Virus record (IMG/VR): IMGVR_UViG_3300025430_001199
Location: 1-64,000 of that record
DNA from: a virus
Length of the DNA stretch: 64,000 nucleotides
Reading direction: 5' to 3' (one strand)
Below, piece after piece: positions 33,995 through 43,284 of this stretch (the first letter of the stretch is position 1; the number at the start of each line of letters is the position of its first letter). Below the pieces are notes generated by a model that had not been told where the DNA came from, made no database searches, and was given only the letters and a program-made list of their open reading frames with translations. The translations under genes and the position numbers were made by a program.

Positions 33995-34252
33995 ATGAAA
34001 ATATTAGACTTACTTGCTGAAAAGAAAATAGCCGCTCCTACACAGGCTCAGTGTGATGTGCGTGGCGCTCGTTTGTCTAATGTTCGTTATAGCCAATGTG
34101 TTGCCCGTGGTATGCGTCCGCATGATACAGATAATACAGACGGAACGGGTACACAAGGTGTTAAAGGTAGCGGTAAAACGCTTAAAGGTCGCAAAGTTAA
34201 AAGTGTTAAGTTTGGCGGCAACCAAAAATACTATCCCGGTTCTAGAGACTAA
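33995..34252 (+). CDS. Small conserved phage protein of unknown function (85 aa)
   Basis: Strongly basic C-terminal half (KTLKGRKVKSVKFGGNQKYY) and an N-terminal helix MKILDLLAEKK. The middle, GARLSNVRYSQCVARGMRPH, has conserved-looking Arg and Cys, followed by a Thr/Gly-rich DGTGTQGVKGSG linker. The basic nature suggests nucleic-acid or capsid contact. The frame is supported by its good coding character and a start 8 bases after the membrane protein; there is no strong SD. No family is recognised. Confidence 0.6.
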   Translation: MKILDLLAEKKIAAPTQAQCDVRGARLSNVRYSQCVARGMRPHDTDNTDGTGTQGVKGSGKTLKGRKVKSVKFGGNQKYYPGSRD

Positions 34253-34302
34253 TGGCAGATTTTAGTAACGGACTAAATGTTTAATTTCAAAGGAAATATT
34301 GT

Positions 34303-34683
34303 ATGAGTTATTCAGCACAGGTGGTTGATCACTATGAAAATCCTCGTAATGTTGGCAGTTTTGCCAAAGACGAGGAAGGTGTTGGAGTTGGACTCGTGGG
34401 GGCACCTAGTTGCGGAGATGTTTTACAGTTAAGTATAAAAGTTGAAGATGGGATTATTACAGATGCGAGATTTAAAACATATGGATGCGGATCCGCTATT
34501 GCTAGTTCATCCCTGGTTACAGAGTGGGTTAAAGGGAAAACACTTGATCAAGCGGGAAGTATTAAAAACAGCGACATTGCCGAAGAGTTGGCACTTCCAC
34601 CCGTTAAAATACATTGCTCAATTTTGGCAGAAGATGCTGTCAAAGCCGCGATAAATGATTACCTTAACAGAAACAGCTTCTAA
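34303..34683 (+). CDS. iscU: Iron-sulfur cluster scaffold protein IscU
   Basis: 126 residues, almost exactly the bacterial length of 128. The three cluster-ligand cysteines are C37 in GAPSCGDVLQLSIKV, C62 in YGCGSAIASSSLVTEW, and C105 in LPPVKIHCSILAEDAV, with D39 in the same CGD motif. The LPPVK chaperone-recognition motif (98-102) is complete, so it could be handled by host HscA. AAAGGA lies 8-9 bases before the ATG. It starts a three-gene Fe-S operon; IscS, HscB/A and ferredoxin are absent and must come from the host. All key residues are intact, so a working scaffold is likely. Confidence 0.92.
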   Translation: MSYSAQVVDHYENPRNVGSFAKDEEGVGVGLVGAPSCGDVLQLSIKVEDGIITDARFKTYGCGSAIASSSLVTEWVKGKTLDQAGSIKNSDIAEELALPPVKIHCSILAEDAVKAAINDYLNRNSF

Positions 34684-34981
34684 TAAAATCAAACAACAAA
34701 TTGCTCGAAGAGGGCAAGGAGTTGGTGTTAGGGTAGGTGTAAAAACCACAGGTTGCAGTGGCTTGGCCTATGTGCTAGAATATATGGATAGTGCTCCTGC
34801 AACTCGTGATTGGTTCAAATACGAACACAACGGAGCCACTGTTTGGGTAAATGGACGTGATTCTGTTTATTTAGATGGGCTAGAAATAGATTATGTCCGC
34901 CAAGGACTTAATGAAGGATTTGAATTCCATAATCCAAACTCTCGTGGTGAATGTGGTTGTGGCGAAAGTTTTAGGGTATAA
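34655..34981 (+). CDS. iscA: A-type iron-sulfur carrier protein IscA
   Basis: 108-residue HesB/IscA fold with the three conserved cysteines: C34 in [13 protein letters not shown], and C100 and C102 in [11 protein letters not shown]. It overlaps the end of iscU by 29 bases, so translation is probably coupled. It carries iron or clusters from IscU to target apo-proteins. Compared with the next gene it has the IscA-type [10 protein letters not shown] motif. Confidence 0.88.
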   Translation: MITLTETASNKIKQQIARRGQGVGVRVGVKTTGCSGLAYVLEYMDSAPATRDWFKYEHNGATVWVNGRDSVYLDGLEIDYVRQGLNEGFEFHNPNSRGECGCGESFRV

Positions 34982-34989
34982 ATATCATC

Positions 34990-35319
34990 ATGGATCAACT
35001 AACTATTACAGATGCTGCCAAATCAAAAATATCGGATATTCTTTTAGAAGAAGATAATCCCAATGTTGCCTTACGCACTTTTGTACAAGGCGGAGGGTGC
35101 AGTGGTTTCCAATATGGATTTACCATTGATGAAGAACAAAACGAAGACGATTTCGTACTAGAAGCTGGTAAGTTTCGAGTATTAGTTGATAGTATGAGCA
35201 TGATGTATCTTAATGGTGCTGTCATTGATTACAAAGAAGATCTAATGGGTAGCAGTTTTAACATAAAAAACCCCAATGCTGTTAGCCAATGTGGATGCGG
35301 TAGCTCATTTAGTGTTTGA
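34990..35319 (+). CDS. erpA: A-type iron-sulfur carrier protein, ErpA-like
   Basis: Second HesB-fold protein of 109 residues. C37 is in [14 protein letters not shown], and C101 and C103 are in [10 protein letters not shown]. The CSGFQYGF form is that of ErpA rather than IscA, so the operon has two distinct A-type carriers and is not a simple duplication. ErpA delivers [4Fe-4S] clusters to end targets, which fits the many radical SAM enzymes in the window. It begins 8 bases after iscA. Confidence 0.85.
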   Translation: MDQLTITDAAKSKISDILLEEDNPNVALRTFVQGGGCSGFQYGFTIDEEQNEDDFVLEAGKFRVLVDSMSMMYLNGAVIDYKEDLMGSSFNIKNPNAVSQCGCGSSFSV

Positions 35320-35344
35320 CAAATGACTAAAATTCCTGTATAAT
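35316..35344 (+). promoter_or_regulatory. Perfect sigma70 promoter for DNA ligase/infA
   Basis: TTGACA (35316-35321), a 17-base spacer, TATAAT (35339-35344): six of six at both boxes with optimal spacing. The -35 box overlaps the TGA stop of erpA. The start near 35351 gives a leader of about 19 bases, containing CAGGAA ahead of the ATG at 35370. Such a promoter suits early transcription by host RNA polymerase. Confidence 0.88.
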
Positions 35345-35369
35345 ATAGTTTTTAACACACAGGAATGCC

Positions 35370-36692
35370 ATGAGTCATTGTGATAGCGTTATTCGTAGCC
35401 TTGAAGAACACGCAAGTCGTTTAAACAAAGAAGCAATTATTGAAGCTGAGGCCGAAGCAGACAATCAAGAGCTGTTTGAAGGTTTCCGTTTGGCCCTTGA
35501 CCCTATGATTACTTTTGGTGTCAAGAAAGTGCCCACACACGGTGGCGGAGAAGGACAGGGTTTACCTTGGGTAGTCTTTAAAGAACTAGCCCGTAGTTTG
35601 GCTGCTCGTGAACTTACCGGACATGCCGCTCGTGATGCCATTGAACTGGCGCTGTCAGCAAGCACCAAGGCACAATGGAATGATTGGTATCGCCGTATCC
35701 TTATCAAAGACCTTCGTTGCGGTGTCAGTGAAAAGACTGTAAACAAGGTCTTGTCAGGTCGATTTAGTAAGATTCAAGGTATTCCTTTGTTCGAGTGTAT
35801 GTTGGCACATGACGGTGCTAATCACGAAAAGAAGATTGTGGGTAAGAAGTTGCTAGAACCCAAGTTGGATGGTGTTCGTGTTATTACTGTGATCAATATC
35901 AATAACAAGACAGCCACAATGTACAGCCGTAATGGTAAGTTGTTGGAAAACTTTGCCCACATTACAGAAGCTATTGAAAAAAATATCGATTTGTTTAATC
36001 GTTCTCTAGTGTTAGACGGCGAAATGGTTAGCTCTAGTTTCCAAGCACTAATGAAACAGGTACATCGTAAAAGTGATGTTCAAAGCGAAGATGCTCGACT
36101 GATGTTGTTTGACATCCTGTCCTTGACAGAGTTCCAAGCAGGTAAATCTAGTTTGGGTCAACAGCATCGTAGTAAAATGCTACGCAATATGAAAGATGTG
36201 TTTGACAGGATTGGTAGCATTGACATTATTCCGCAAACAGCAGTTGATTTGGATACCTATGTGGGCGAACTAGAGTTCAAACAGTATAACAAAGATGCCA
36301 TTGAATCAGGTTTTGAAGGCATTATGATCAAAGATATTGATGCCGTATATGAAGCCAAGCGAAGTGTGAGTTGGCTCAAGATGAAACCGTTTATCGAAGT
36401 CAGTCTTACAGCAGTAGCAGTGGAAGAAGGCACTGGTAAGAATGTGGGTAAAATGGGTGCTATCTTGTTTGAAGGCGAAGATGATGGCAAGTTCATTCGT
36501 GTCAGTGTTGGCAGTGGATGGAGCGACAAGGATCGTGAAGAGATTTGGGCTGTTAAAGATCAAGTAGTTGGGCAAGTTGGCGAAGTTCGTGCGGATGTTG
36601 CTACATTGAATCAAGACAGCGATAATGTGTATAGTTTGCGTTTTCCACGCTTTAAGGTTTGGCGTGGATTTGCGGCAGGTGAGAAAATTTAA
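35370..36692 (+). CDS. ATP-dependent DNA ligase (T4 gp30-like)
   Basis: 440 residues, close to T4 gp30 (487). The adenylation motif is LEPKLDGVRVI with active-site K165 (KxDGxR). Other nucleotidyltransferase motifs are DGEMV (III), SGFEGIMIKD (IV) and SWLKMKPF (V). The N-terminal 130 residues form the alpha-helical domain, including LLIKDLRCGVSEKTVNKVL-like sequence typical of gp30. It seals nicks in replication and repair. A perfect host promoter precedes it; infA follows 15 bases later in the same transcript. Confidence 0.92.
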   Translation: MSHCDSVIRSLEEHASRLNKEAIIEAEAEADNQELFEGFRLALDPMITFGVKKVPTHGGGEGQGLPWVVFKELARSLAARELTGHAARDAIELALSASTKAQWNDWYRRILIKDLRCGVSEKTVNKVLSGRFSKIQGIPLFECMLAHDGANHEKKIVGKKLLEPKLDGVRVITVININNKTATMYSRNGKLLENFAHITEAIEKNIDLFNRSLVLDGEMVSSSFQALMKQVHRKSDVQSEDARLMLFDILSLTEFQAGKSSLGQQHRSKMLRNMKDVFDRIGSIDIIPQTAVDLDTYVGELEFKQYNKDAIESGFEGIMIKDIDAVYEAKRSVSWLKMKPFIEVSLTAVAVEEGTGKNVGKMGAILFEGEDDGKFIRVSVGSGWSDKDREEIWAVKDQVVGQVGEVRADVATLNQDSDNVYSLRFPRFKVWRGFAAGEKI

Positions 36693-36707
36693 GGAGATGT
36701 AAGCCAA

Positions 36708-36926
36708 GTGGCAAAAGACAATTTGATAGAGATGATGGGAGTGGTAGAAGAAGCCCTCCCTAACTCGATGTTCCGTGTTCGACTAGAGAATAATGCTCTA
36801 GTACTAGGACACATCAGTGGCAGAATACGCCAAAATAAAATCCAAATTCTTCTTGGTGACCGTGTTCGCACAGAAATGTCGGTCTATGATTTAACCAAAT
36901 GTCGCATTATTTTCCGTGAGAAATAA
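36708..36926 (+). CDS. infA: Translation initiation factor IF-1
   Basis: 72 residues, identical in length to E. coli IF-1. The OB-fold pattern is complete: [20 protein letters not shown], then [20 protein letters not shown], then [18 protein letters not shown]. It binds the ribosomal A site during initiation and could favour viral mRNAs. GTG start with AAGGAG about 11 bases upstream. It lies directly behind DNA ligase and ends at a strong terminator, so the two form a two-gene early operon. The sequence is intact; a normal function is likely but not proven. Confidence 0.9.
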   Translation: MAKDNLIEMMGVVEEALPNSMFRVRLENNALVLGHISGRIRQNKIQILLGDRVRTEMSVYDLTKCRIIFREK

Positions 36927-36948
36927 AAAAGCCCCTTACGGGGCTTTT
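36927..36948. terminator. Bidirectional rho-independent terminator
   Basis: Stem AAAAGCCCC / GGGGCTTTT around the 4-base loop TTAC, with A-runs on the left and T-runs on the right, so it works for both the infA transcript (+) and the convergent HNH gene (-), which ends at 36952. Confidence 0.88.
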
Positions 36949-36951
36949 GTG

Positions 36952-37461
36952 CTATCCTAGATATGCTGTCCAGCTAGGATGCGGAACATTCCAATCCAAC
37001 TTCTTACGCTTTTCAGCTAACTGAAAGTATGTAGGTTTGGTTGGTTTAACCTTTGGAACAATCTTCTTGTTGTTGCCCTTGCTGGCATTACAACTAGCGC
37101 AGGCACAAACGCAGTTTTCAAAAGTAGTCTTACCGCCGTGTGATACTGGCAACACATGGTCCAATGTAGCAGTTTTACGGGCAACATCTTCACCACAGTA
37201 TTGGCAAGTATAGCCGTCACGAAGAAACACATTATGCTTACTAAAGCGAACTGTGGTTTTCTTCTTTTGGTATTCTTTCAAAATCATAACAGCAGGGACG
37301 GGAGTACTCCACTTTTCACTGCGAACTATCCAATCTTCGTACCAATCTAATACAATGGCCTTGTCAGATACCAAATAACGGATTGCTTCCTCCCAAGAGA
37401 TAGTGCTCAAAGGAAGTAGGCTTACTGGACTTGCGTCGGCGTTCAAAATCAATGTCGACAT
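36952..37461 (-). CDS. HNH endonuclease (169 aa)
   Basis: The zinc-binding HNH motif is complete: FLRDGYTCQYCGEDV, then TLDHVLPVSHGG, NCVCACASCNASKGN. The CxxC...CxxC pair holds zinc and LDHVLP...N...N is the catalytic core. The N-terminal domain (VLDWYEDWIV, VRSEKWSTPVPAVMIL) is that of small HNH proteins widespread in proteobacteria and phages. It may nick DNA as a homing enzyme or help in packaging or defence. A sigma70 promoter (37542-37514) and a late-like motif sit upstream. Confidence 0.85.
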   Translation of the reverse strand: MSTLILNADASPVSLLPLSTISWEEAIRYLVSDKAIVLDWYEDWIVRSEKWSTPVPAVMILKEYQKKKTTVRFSKHNVFLRDGYTCQYCGEDVARKTATLDHVLPVSHGGKTTFENCVCACASCNASKGNNKKIVPKVKPTKPTYFQLAEKRKKLDWNVPHPSWTAYLG

Positions 37462-37485
37462 TTTCTACTTTCTTTCATATACCAA

Positions 37486-37493
37486 TATTTATC
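37486..37493 (-). promoter_or_regulatory. Possible T4-type late promoter of the HNH gene (GATAAATA)
   Basis: On the minus strand GATAAATA matches TATAAATA in seven of eight positions and lies about 30 bases before the start of the HNH gene. A sigma70 promoter for the same gene lies just upstream, so expression could be early and late. Confidence 0.35.
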
Positions 37494-37513
37494 TGTGTAA
37501 ATGTTACCATTTT

Positions 37514-37542
37514 ATTATAGCATAGGTTTGTTCAAAGAGCAA
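37514..37542 (-). promoter_or_regulatory. Sigma70-type promoter of the HNH gene
   Basis: Minus strand: TTGCTC (37542-37537), a 17-base spacer, TATAAT (37519-37514). The -35 is weak (three of six), but the -10 and spacing are perfect. Confidence 0.5.
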
Positions 37543-37585
37543 CTAAATACTGGATGAACCGTAGCCAAACCCAAGGATTCCCAAG

Positions 37586-40237
37586 ATGACAATTTCGTAT
37601 ATTAACACCGGATCTGCCCCAAATGCGGGCGACGGTGACACATTAAGAACAGCATTTAATAAAATTAATGCCAATTTTGGCCTATTATACGATGGTGCTA
37701 TTAATCAACTTGTTCAAAGTGATCAACCTCCGGTTCCTGCCAGTACAACAACACTATGGTATGATACTGTAAGTGGTAGAACCTATGTATATTACGATGG
37801 AACTTGGATCGATGCTAGTCCTAGCGAACAAAGTCAACAAAGTTCATTTATTACCACTGCTACCATTGGGCAATATGCCGGATATATTCAAGAAGTTGGC
37901 TTGTTTAATAGTATAACTGGCACAGGTTCTAACACAGTTACCAATGTTACACACTTAAATTTTGATACTGAATCTGCTTTTAGTGTAACTGATCAGGGCA
38001 ATGGCGCGGTATTGATTGGCATGAACTCTACTTTTAAATACATCGAGATTGCCAATGCCAATACACTAACTGCGGTTGGGCTGGATACATTGACATTTGT
38101 TGCTGGTAACGGTATAGAACTTGCTACCAACGATACTCCTGGACACCAAAGTATCACTATTACTTCTACCATTGCCCCTACAACTAGCACTGCTGGTTTC
38201 TTATATGACGACGGTGCTGGCGGATATCATTGGGTTGAACCAACACATAGTAGTTTAGAAAACGGTACTAGTACATTTACATTAAACGCCAACGGTAGTG
38301 TTACATTTAACAATGGAACTGTACAAGATACAGCCTACACAATACCACAAGAGGGTAATGCTTATAATACCTTTTTGAGAATATTATTGGCAGATGGTAT
38401 TGGCAATACCGCTACATTATATTCAACTAACAATGTTTCCATTAATCCAGAAATGGGGGAAATAAATCTAACCTATTTAAGAGTGGGTTACAATAATGTT
38501 TCCGGACCTCCTACATCGATAACATTAGCCACAAGTGGTACTAACTATCCTTCAACTGGAACCAATGTACAAACTACAGGCGGTAGCGGAACAGGCTTGA
38601 CAGTTGATTTCCATGCTCCGGGAGGAAGTATTAACTCCTTGAGTATTAATAATCGAGGCGGTGGTTACTCTATTGGAGATGTTGTTTATATTAATAACTC
38701 TAACAGCGGAACCAGTGCTACATTTGTGGTATCAACTGTGCTAAATGGTGGACCACACGGTAACATCGAGTTTGCTGATAGCACTTTCCAAACCACTGCT
38801 TATACTGGCACTGTGGCATGGAACAACATCACTGGTACAGCCAACATCGTTACCACGGCATCACTAACAACTACTAACATATCTACATTTATTAATGACA
38901 AAGGTTATCTCACATATGCCAATGTTTATAGTTTGGGATATGTAACAACCAGTACTATTAATCAATATGTAAGTGCTAACTCATTAACTAACAATAATCA
39001 TACTGCAACATTGACCACAGCGGGTAACTTTATATTACCAGGCGGCCTAGTTATAGATTACGGAACAACACCCACTATCACAGTTACAGCAACAAGCGGC
39101 GGCGGATTGATTGCCAGCGATGTTTCGGCAGCGCCTGTAAAACTGTCAACATTTAATGGCGGCACTACCTATACATGGCAGTTCAATCCTGACGGTAGTA
39201 TTACATGGCCCGATGGTAGCGTTCAGGCCAGCGCAACCACAGCCACAATAGCAGCAGGCACACTAACTAATCACATCAACTACGGAACTTACACACTAGC
39301 AGTGCTATCTACCGGTAGTGTTCAGTTTCCAGATGGCACTGTTCAAACCACAGCCTACACAGGTACAGGCATTACATCTGCCTTTGCTTCTAGTAGTTCT
39401 TACTCTGTAACAGCTTCTTATGCTATATCAGCTACAACAGCAGTTAGCCTATTAAACAATGGTGTTAAGTTAAGACCGGTTAGTCCTCCACCATCATTGG
39501 TAGGTAATCCTGGAGATACAATAGGTGATTTTGCCTATGATGGTTCAGATCTATACATTTGTTATGAAAACTATGTTCAAACTAACTATAATGTAACCAC
39601 TGTTGATACAGGTACAAATGTTTTCTACATTGATATTATTCAAGGCTCATATCCACAGCCACAAATAGGTTGGGAAATACACGATCCAATCGGTGGTCCG
39701 TTGATGACTATTACCAATGTGACCAGCGGTTTGTTTGGACCTTATAATACTCCATATTGGAGAGTTGGTGAATCAACTTATCTCAATAACTACATTCCTG
39801 GATTGACATACACACTGGTTAATCCAAGTGGGACCACTAATGTATGGGGCAAGGTCCCATTTACCACAGCGGCTAATACATCTACAGCAGTGACCAAGTT
39901 GTCGTCATTTGTCATTTCAGGAAATCCTGTAACATTTGACAATGTCTACGCAGAATGGTCAGGAGTTGGTAACAACTTGAAAGTAGGAGCAGTAACTGGA
40001 GTATTCACTGCTACATACAACTTGTCAACATTCTATGCTGGTTCGATCAATGTTGTAAACGGAAACTCAGTTGCCTTTACAACAGCCGGAACAGTACTAG
40101 GCGGTACATCGCTAAATCCTGGAGATCGAGCAGAAATGGTATTAACAATACCTAATAGTCAAAAAGCCTATAGAATAACTGCTATAACAGGATCTTCTTA
40201 CAATACAAACTTCATTAGCATAGAACAACTAATGTAA
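37586..40237 (+). CDS. Large modular virion fibre protein (883 aa)
   Basis: The N-terminal 25 residues (YINTGSAPNAGDGDTLRTAF then NKINANF) are a hallmark of marine T4-like virion fibre proteins. Residues about 47-75 hold the module PPVPASTTTLWYDTVSGRTY, then YYDGTWID, also found in the genes at 40255 and 59373. Two or three copies of the FPDGTVQTTAYTG motif (strand-turn units of a beta-prism fibre) are spread through the chain. It ends with a beta-rich domain (residues about 780-883). AAGGA lies 8-12 bases before the ATG. It starts the late adhesin operon. Receptor binding is inferred. Confidence 0.7.
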   Translation: MTISYINTGSAPNAGDGDTLRTAFNKINANFGLLYDGAINQLVQSDQPPVPASTTTLWYDTVSGRTYVYYDGTWIDASPSEQSQQSSFITTATIGQYAGYIQEVGLFNSITGTGSNTVTNVTHLNFDTESAFSVTDQGNGAVLIGMNSTFKYIEIANANTLTAVGLDTLTFVAGNGIELATNDTPGHQSITITSTIAPTTSTAGFLYDDGAGGYHWVEPTHSSLENGTSTFTLNANGSVTFNNGTVQDTAYTIPQEGNAYNTFLRILLADGIGNTATLYSTNNVSINPEMGEINLTYLRVGYNNVSGPPTSITLATSGTNYPSTGTNVQTTGGSGTGLTVDFHAPGGSINSLSINNRGGGYSIGDVVYINNSNSGTSATFVVSTVLNGGPHGNIEFADSTFQTTAYTGTVAWNNITGTANIVTTASLTTTNISTFINDKGYLTYANVYSLGYVTTSTINQYVSANSLTNNNHTATLTTAGNFILPGGLVIDYGTTPTITVTATSGGGLIASDVSAAPVKLSTFNGGTTYTWQFNPDGSITWPDGSVQASATTATIAAGTLTNHINYGTYTLAVLSTGSVQFPDGTVQTTAYTGTGITSAFASSSSYSVTASYAISATTAVSLLNNGVKLRPVSPPPSLVGNPGDTIGDFAYDGSDLYICYENYVQTNYNVTTVDTGTNVFYIDIIQGSYPQPQIGWEIHDPIGGPLMTITNVTSGLFGPYNTPYWRVGESTYLNNYIPGLTYTLVNPSGTTNVWGKVPFTTAANTSTAVTKLSSFVISGNPVTFDNVYAEWSGVGNNLKVGAVTGVFTATYNLSTFYAGSINVVNGNSVAFTTAGTVLGGTSLNPGDRAEMVLTIPNSQKAYRITAITGSSYNTNFISIEQLM

Positions 40238-40254
40238 TAACAGGAAACACAATA

Positions 40255-43200
40255 ATGTCATTACTACATTTTCCAAGCAACCCCACAGTTGGACAACAAT
40301 ACGCAAACGCAAATGGTATAGTATATACCTGGGACGGGGTTAAATGGTTAGGTGCTGTTACAGGCAGCACTATCAGTACAATCGGTTACGGTACATACAC
40401 CGTGTCTGTAAATACAGCAGGTAACTTTGTTATTCCCGCAGGTGCTATTATTGAACACGCAGACGGAAGTCCAGCAGAGTTTCCAGGTGGCACACTGATC
40501 AACGGTCCTTATAGATTTACACTAACCACATCTGGTTCTATTACACTAAACGGTGAACTATTCCACAGTGGTGGTGTTATACAAAGCAGTACTCCTCCTG
40601 TTCCTGCAAGTACCAGTACACTATGGTATGATATCGGCAGTGGTAGAAGTTATGTTTACTACGACGGCACTTGGGTTGATGCGGCTCCTGAACCTTCTGT
40701 GCCCACTCACATTTCGGCGTTCACTAACGATCTAGGTTACATCACATCAACAAATACATTAGTCAACGGTAACCAATCAATAGCCCTAGACGGTAGTCAA
40801 GGTCTTCAATTGAATAATGTACAGTACATTTACGCAAATTCTACAGGAACAGCCATAGATATCTATACTGGTGGAACCAACTATAGTGAAGTATGGTTGT
40901 TTGATAACGGACCTGTACAGATAAACACTAACGGAGAAACACATTCTTGGTCATTTAATACAGATGGCAGTACATCATTACCCGGATCATTAAACTATCA
41001 AGTTCCGGGGTTAGGCGGTAGCGGACATTTTGATATCAACAGTTACTATCCTGTTAAAATCACCACAGGCGATAGCGTTGATGTTGCTTATAGTACTTGG
41101 ACTTTTGGCTGGAATGGTATTTTAGAGTTGCCAGGAAGTTTAACCGGTGATCCTGTAGTTATACAAGGTGCTCCTATTACAATAACTATTTCAGATAATA
41201 GCGGACTGGTTTGGGGTGGCGCATTAGGCACATATACAAGATTAAATGGCCAAACACCACCTAAGTGGGCACCTGCTAACTATAATCCCAGTAGTGATTC
41301 TTCTATCACATATGATGGCGGGTGGCAACTTAATAACCCAAACTTTTCACATCCTTTATATGTAAACACAGGCACACTAACTAATCCGTTAACTACATGG
41401 AATCCTGACACACAATTTGGTCTAGGTTCTGGTAACCCAGTAGGTACTTATACTTACAATACTTGGACATTTGGATTAACAACGAATAGTGGTAATGCCG
41501 GAATAACATTCCCCGATTCTTCTATACAATATACAGCCTGGACAGGAACCGTAGACTACAGCAATGTTACCAATGCTCCTGTGGTTGATAGTACAGGCAC
41601 AACTGTATTCAATGTGGTCAGTGCTACTACTATCTATATCAACGGACAGCCAGTAAGCGGTGGTACTACATCTACACTGGTCAGCGGAACATATACATTT
41701 GCTGTTAGTTCAACTGGTTCTGTAACATTAAATGGTGTTTCTTTTAGTAGTCATGGAGCTCAGGGTACTACTGGTGCTCAAGGTACTGCTGGATCAAATG
41801 GCACCAATGGCGCACAAGGAACAACTGGTTCTACTGGTTCCCAAGGTACTGCTGGTAGTATTGGAACTAATGGCACACAAGGAACAACTGGAGCCCAAGG
41901 TACTGCTGGTAGTATTGGAACTAATGGCACACAAGGAACAACTGGAGCCCAAGGTACTGCTGGAACTAACGGTGTACAAGGTGTACAAGGTATAAGTGGT
42001 TCTGCTAGCCTAAATAACTTGTCTACCAGTATAAGTTTTACTAATACAGGAGTTAATCCTCCTAGTTTCGTTACCACTAGCACTGGTGTTAAGATATCCT
42101 ATTATCAACAAGAGTCCCCTACTACTGTTGACTACGCAACTGGCATTGAACCGGGTGGATTATGGACCAGTATTCCTAGTGCAACTAGCAACTATGCTTT
42201 CAAATGGTATGGCGGTACAAGTACTTTGGCTACTCTAACTGGTACTGGAACATTTATTACCAATACCTTAAATGTATCTAATCAGATAACAACTCCAGCA
42301 GGATCTAATGCTAACTTGGTATTGAATCCTGACGGACTAGCAGATGTGATTGTTACCACTAGTACACAGATACTAATGTATGCAACTAATACCAGTATAT
42401 CAACCACAACTGGAGCATTGGTAGTTACTGGCGGCGTTGGCGTTGGTGGCAATGTTACAGCCAATAAGTTTGTAGGTGATGGATCAAGCCTAACCAATGT
42501 CACAGTGACACAACAGGCCAATATCGTTGGTGTACAGCCTAATGTGACCTTAGTCGCTGGCAACTACAGTTACCTGTTTGACAACACTGGCACCTTTACC
42601 ATGCCCGTCGATGGTGACATCGTAATGCCCGGTACTAATAGTATCCTATCAGTTAACGGCACAACACTTTTAGGCGGAGCCGCACAAGTTGTTGGATATT
42701 ACTCAACATTGGGCATCAAGTATCCGGGCGGTAGTACACAGTATGGCATGACTTTACGACCAGCGGCTGATAACACCAATGCTATCACATTCTTAAATGC
42801 GGCTGGCACTAACATTGGTTCTATTACACAAACAACATCAACTGTCTTGTTCAACATGCCAAACCGTCCTGCGTTCCGTGTATACGGTGCTGGTACTACC
42901 AATAACCTAAGTACAACTGTTAACACTAATGGTATTCTAAACGGTAATAACTACGCAGTTGATTATCAACAGGGAACAGCATTAAATACATCAACTGGTG
43001 TGTTCACCGCTCCGCTCGCAGGACTATACAGCATACATCTTGTAGCCCGTGTGACCAGTAATTCAGCAGGACAGTCGCAAGTCACTGTTATCAAGAATAA
43101 TGGTCTAGGCAGTCAGGCTAATCAAGCGATGTGGGAAACTGGCCCAAACCCTTCAGTCAATCACTTTGGCGTCAGCACCATAGCCAAACTGGCAGTAGGC

Positions 43201-43281
43201 GACACACTAGTAGCCAAGGTAACATTGGGATCAATCAACTTTGACGCTAATGATAACTGGTCAGTGGCCTACATAGGATAA
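40255..43281 (+). CDS. Collagen-like/C1q-domain virion adhesin (1008 aa)
   Basis: N-terminal FPSNPTVGQQY...YTWDGVKW module (residues 5-30), then PPVPASTSTLWYDIGSGRSY module near 120. A collagen-like triplet region (GTTGAQGTAG / GTNGTQG) runs over residues 498-582. The C-terminal 110 residues, from FTAPLAGLYSIHLVARV to LAVGDTLVAKVTLGS, are a C1q/TNF-like jelly roll, a trimeric head. The whole is a stalk-and-knob adhesin. SD AGGAAAC before the ATG. It is read through in the same operon with 12-30 base gaps. Host ligand unknown. Confidence 0.78.
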   Translation: MSLLHFPSNPTVGQQYANANGIVYTWDGVKWLGAVTGSTISTIGYGTYTVSVNTAGNFVIPAGAIIEHADGSPAEFPGGTLINGPYRFTLTTSGSITLNGELFHSGGVIQSSTPPVPASTSTLWYDIGSGRSYVYYDGTWVDAAPEPSVPTHISAFTNDLGYITSTNTLVNGNQSIALDGSQGLQLNNVQYIYANSTGTAIDIYTGGTNYSEVWLFDNGPVQINTNGETHSWSFNTDGSTSLPGSLNYQVPGLGGSGHFDINSYYPVKITTGDSVDVAYSTWTFGWNGILELPGSLTGDPVVIQGAPITITISDNSGLVWGGALGTYTRLNGQTPPKWAPANYNPSSDSSITYDGGWQLNNPNFSHPLYVNTGTLTNPLTTWNPDTQFGLGSGNPVGTYTYNTWTFGLTTNSGNAGITFPDSSIQYTAWTGTVDYSNVTNAPVVDSTGTTVFNVVSATTIYINGQPVSGGTTSTLVSGTYTFAVSSTGSVTLNGVSFSSHGAQGTTGAQGTAGSNGTNGAQGTTGSTGSQGTAGSIGTNGTQGTTGAQGTAGSIGTNGTQGTTGAQGTAGTNGVQGVQGISGSASLNNLSTSISFTNTGVNPPSFVTTSTGVKISYYQQESPTTVDYATGIEPGGLWTSIPSATSNYAFKWYGGTSTLATLTGTGTFITNTLNVSNQITTPAGSNANLVLNPDGLADVIVTTSTQILMYATNTSISTTTGALVVTGGVGVGGNVTANKFVGDGSSLTNVTVTQQANIVGVQPNVTLVAGNYSYLFDNTGTFTMPVDGDIVMPGTNSILSVNGTTLLGGAAQVVGYYSTLGIKYPGGSTQYGMTLRPAADNTNAITFLNAAGTNIGSITQTTSTVLFNMPNRPAFRVYGAGTTNNLSTTVNTNGILNGNNYAVDYQQGTALNTSTGVFTAPLAGLYSIHLVARVTSNSAGQSQVTVIKNNGLGSQANQAMWETGPNPSVNHFGVSTIAKLAVGDTLVAKVTLGSINFDANDNWSVAYIG
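41756..42000 (+). repeat. Collagen-like Gly-X-Y repeat region with 63-base internal repeats
   Basis: Triplets GTT-GAQ-GTA-GSN/GTN-G.. are encoded by near-identical 63-base units (GTTGAQGTAGSIGTNGTQ and onward, copied at least twice within 41840-41990). Such repeats allow slippage and length change of the stalk. Confidence 0.8.
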
Positions 43282-43284
43282 GCA

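Noticed and set aside
34053-34265. Alternative plus-strand ORF (70 codons) overlapping the 85-aa gene at 33995
   Set aside because: Different frame from the better-supported gene, hydrophobic-basic low-complexity product and no ribosome site.
40255-43281. Host (animal) origin for the C1q/collagen, fibrinogen-like and ILEI-like genes
   Set aside because: Base composition, SD sites, gene packing and neighbouring fibre motifs are those of the phage. Cysteines of the animal forms are missing, and such folds are known in phage fibres.
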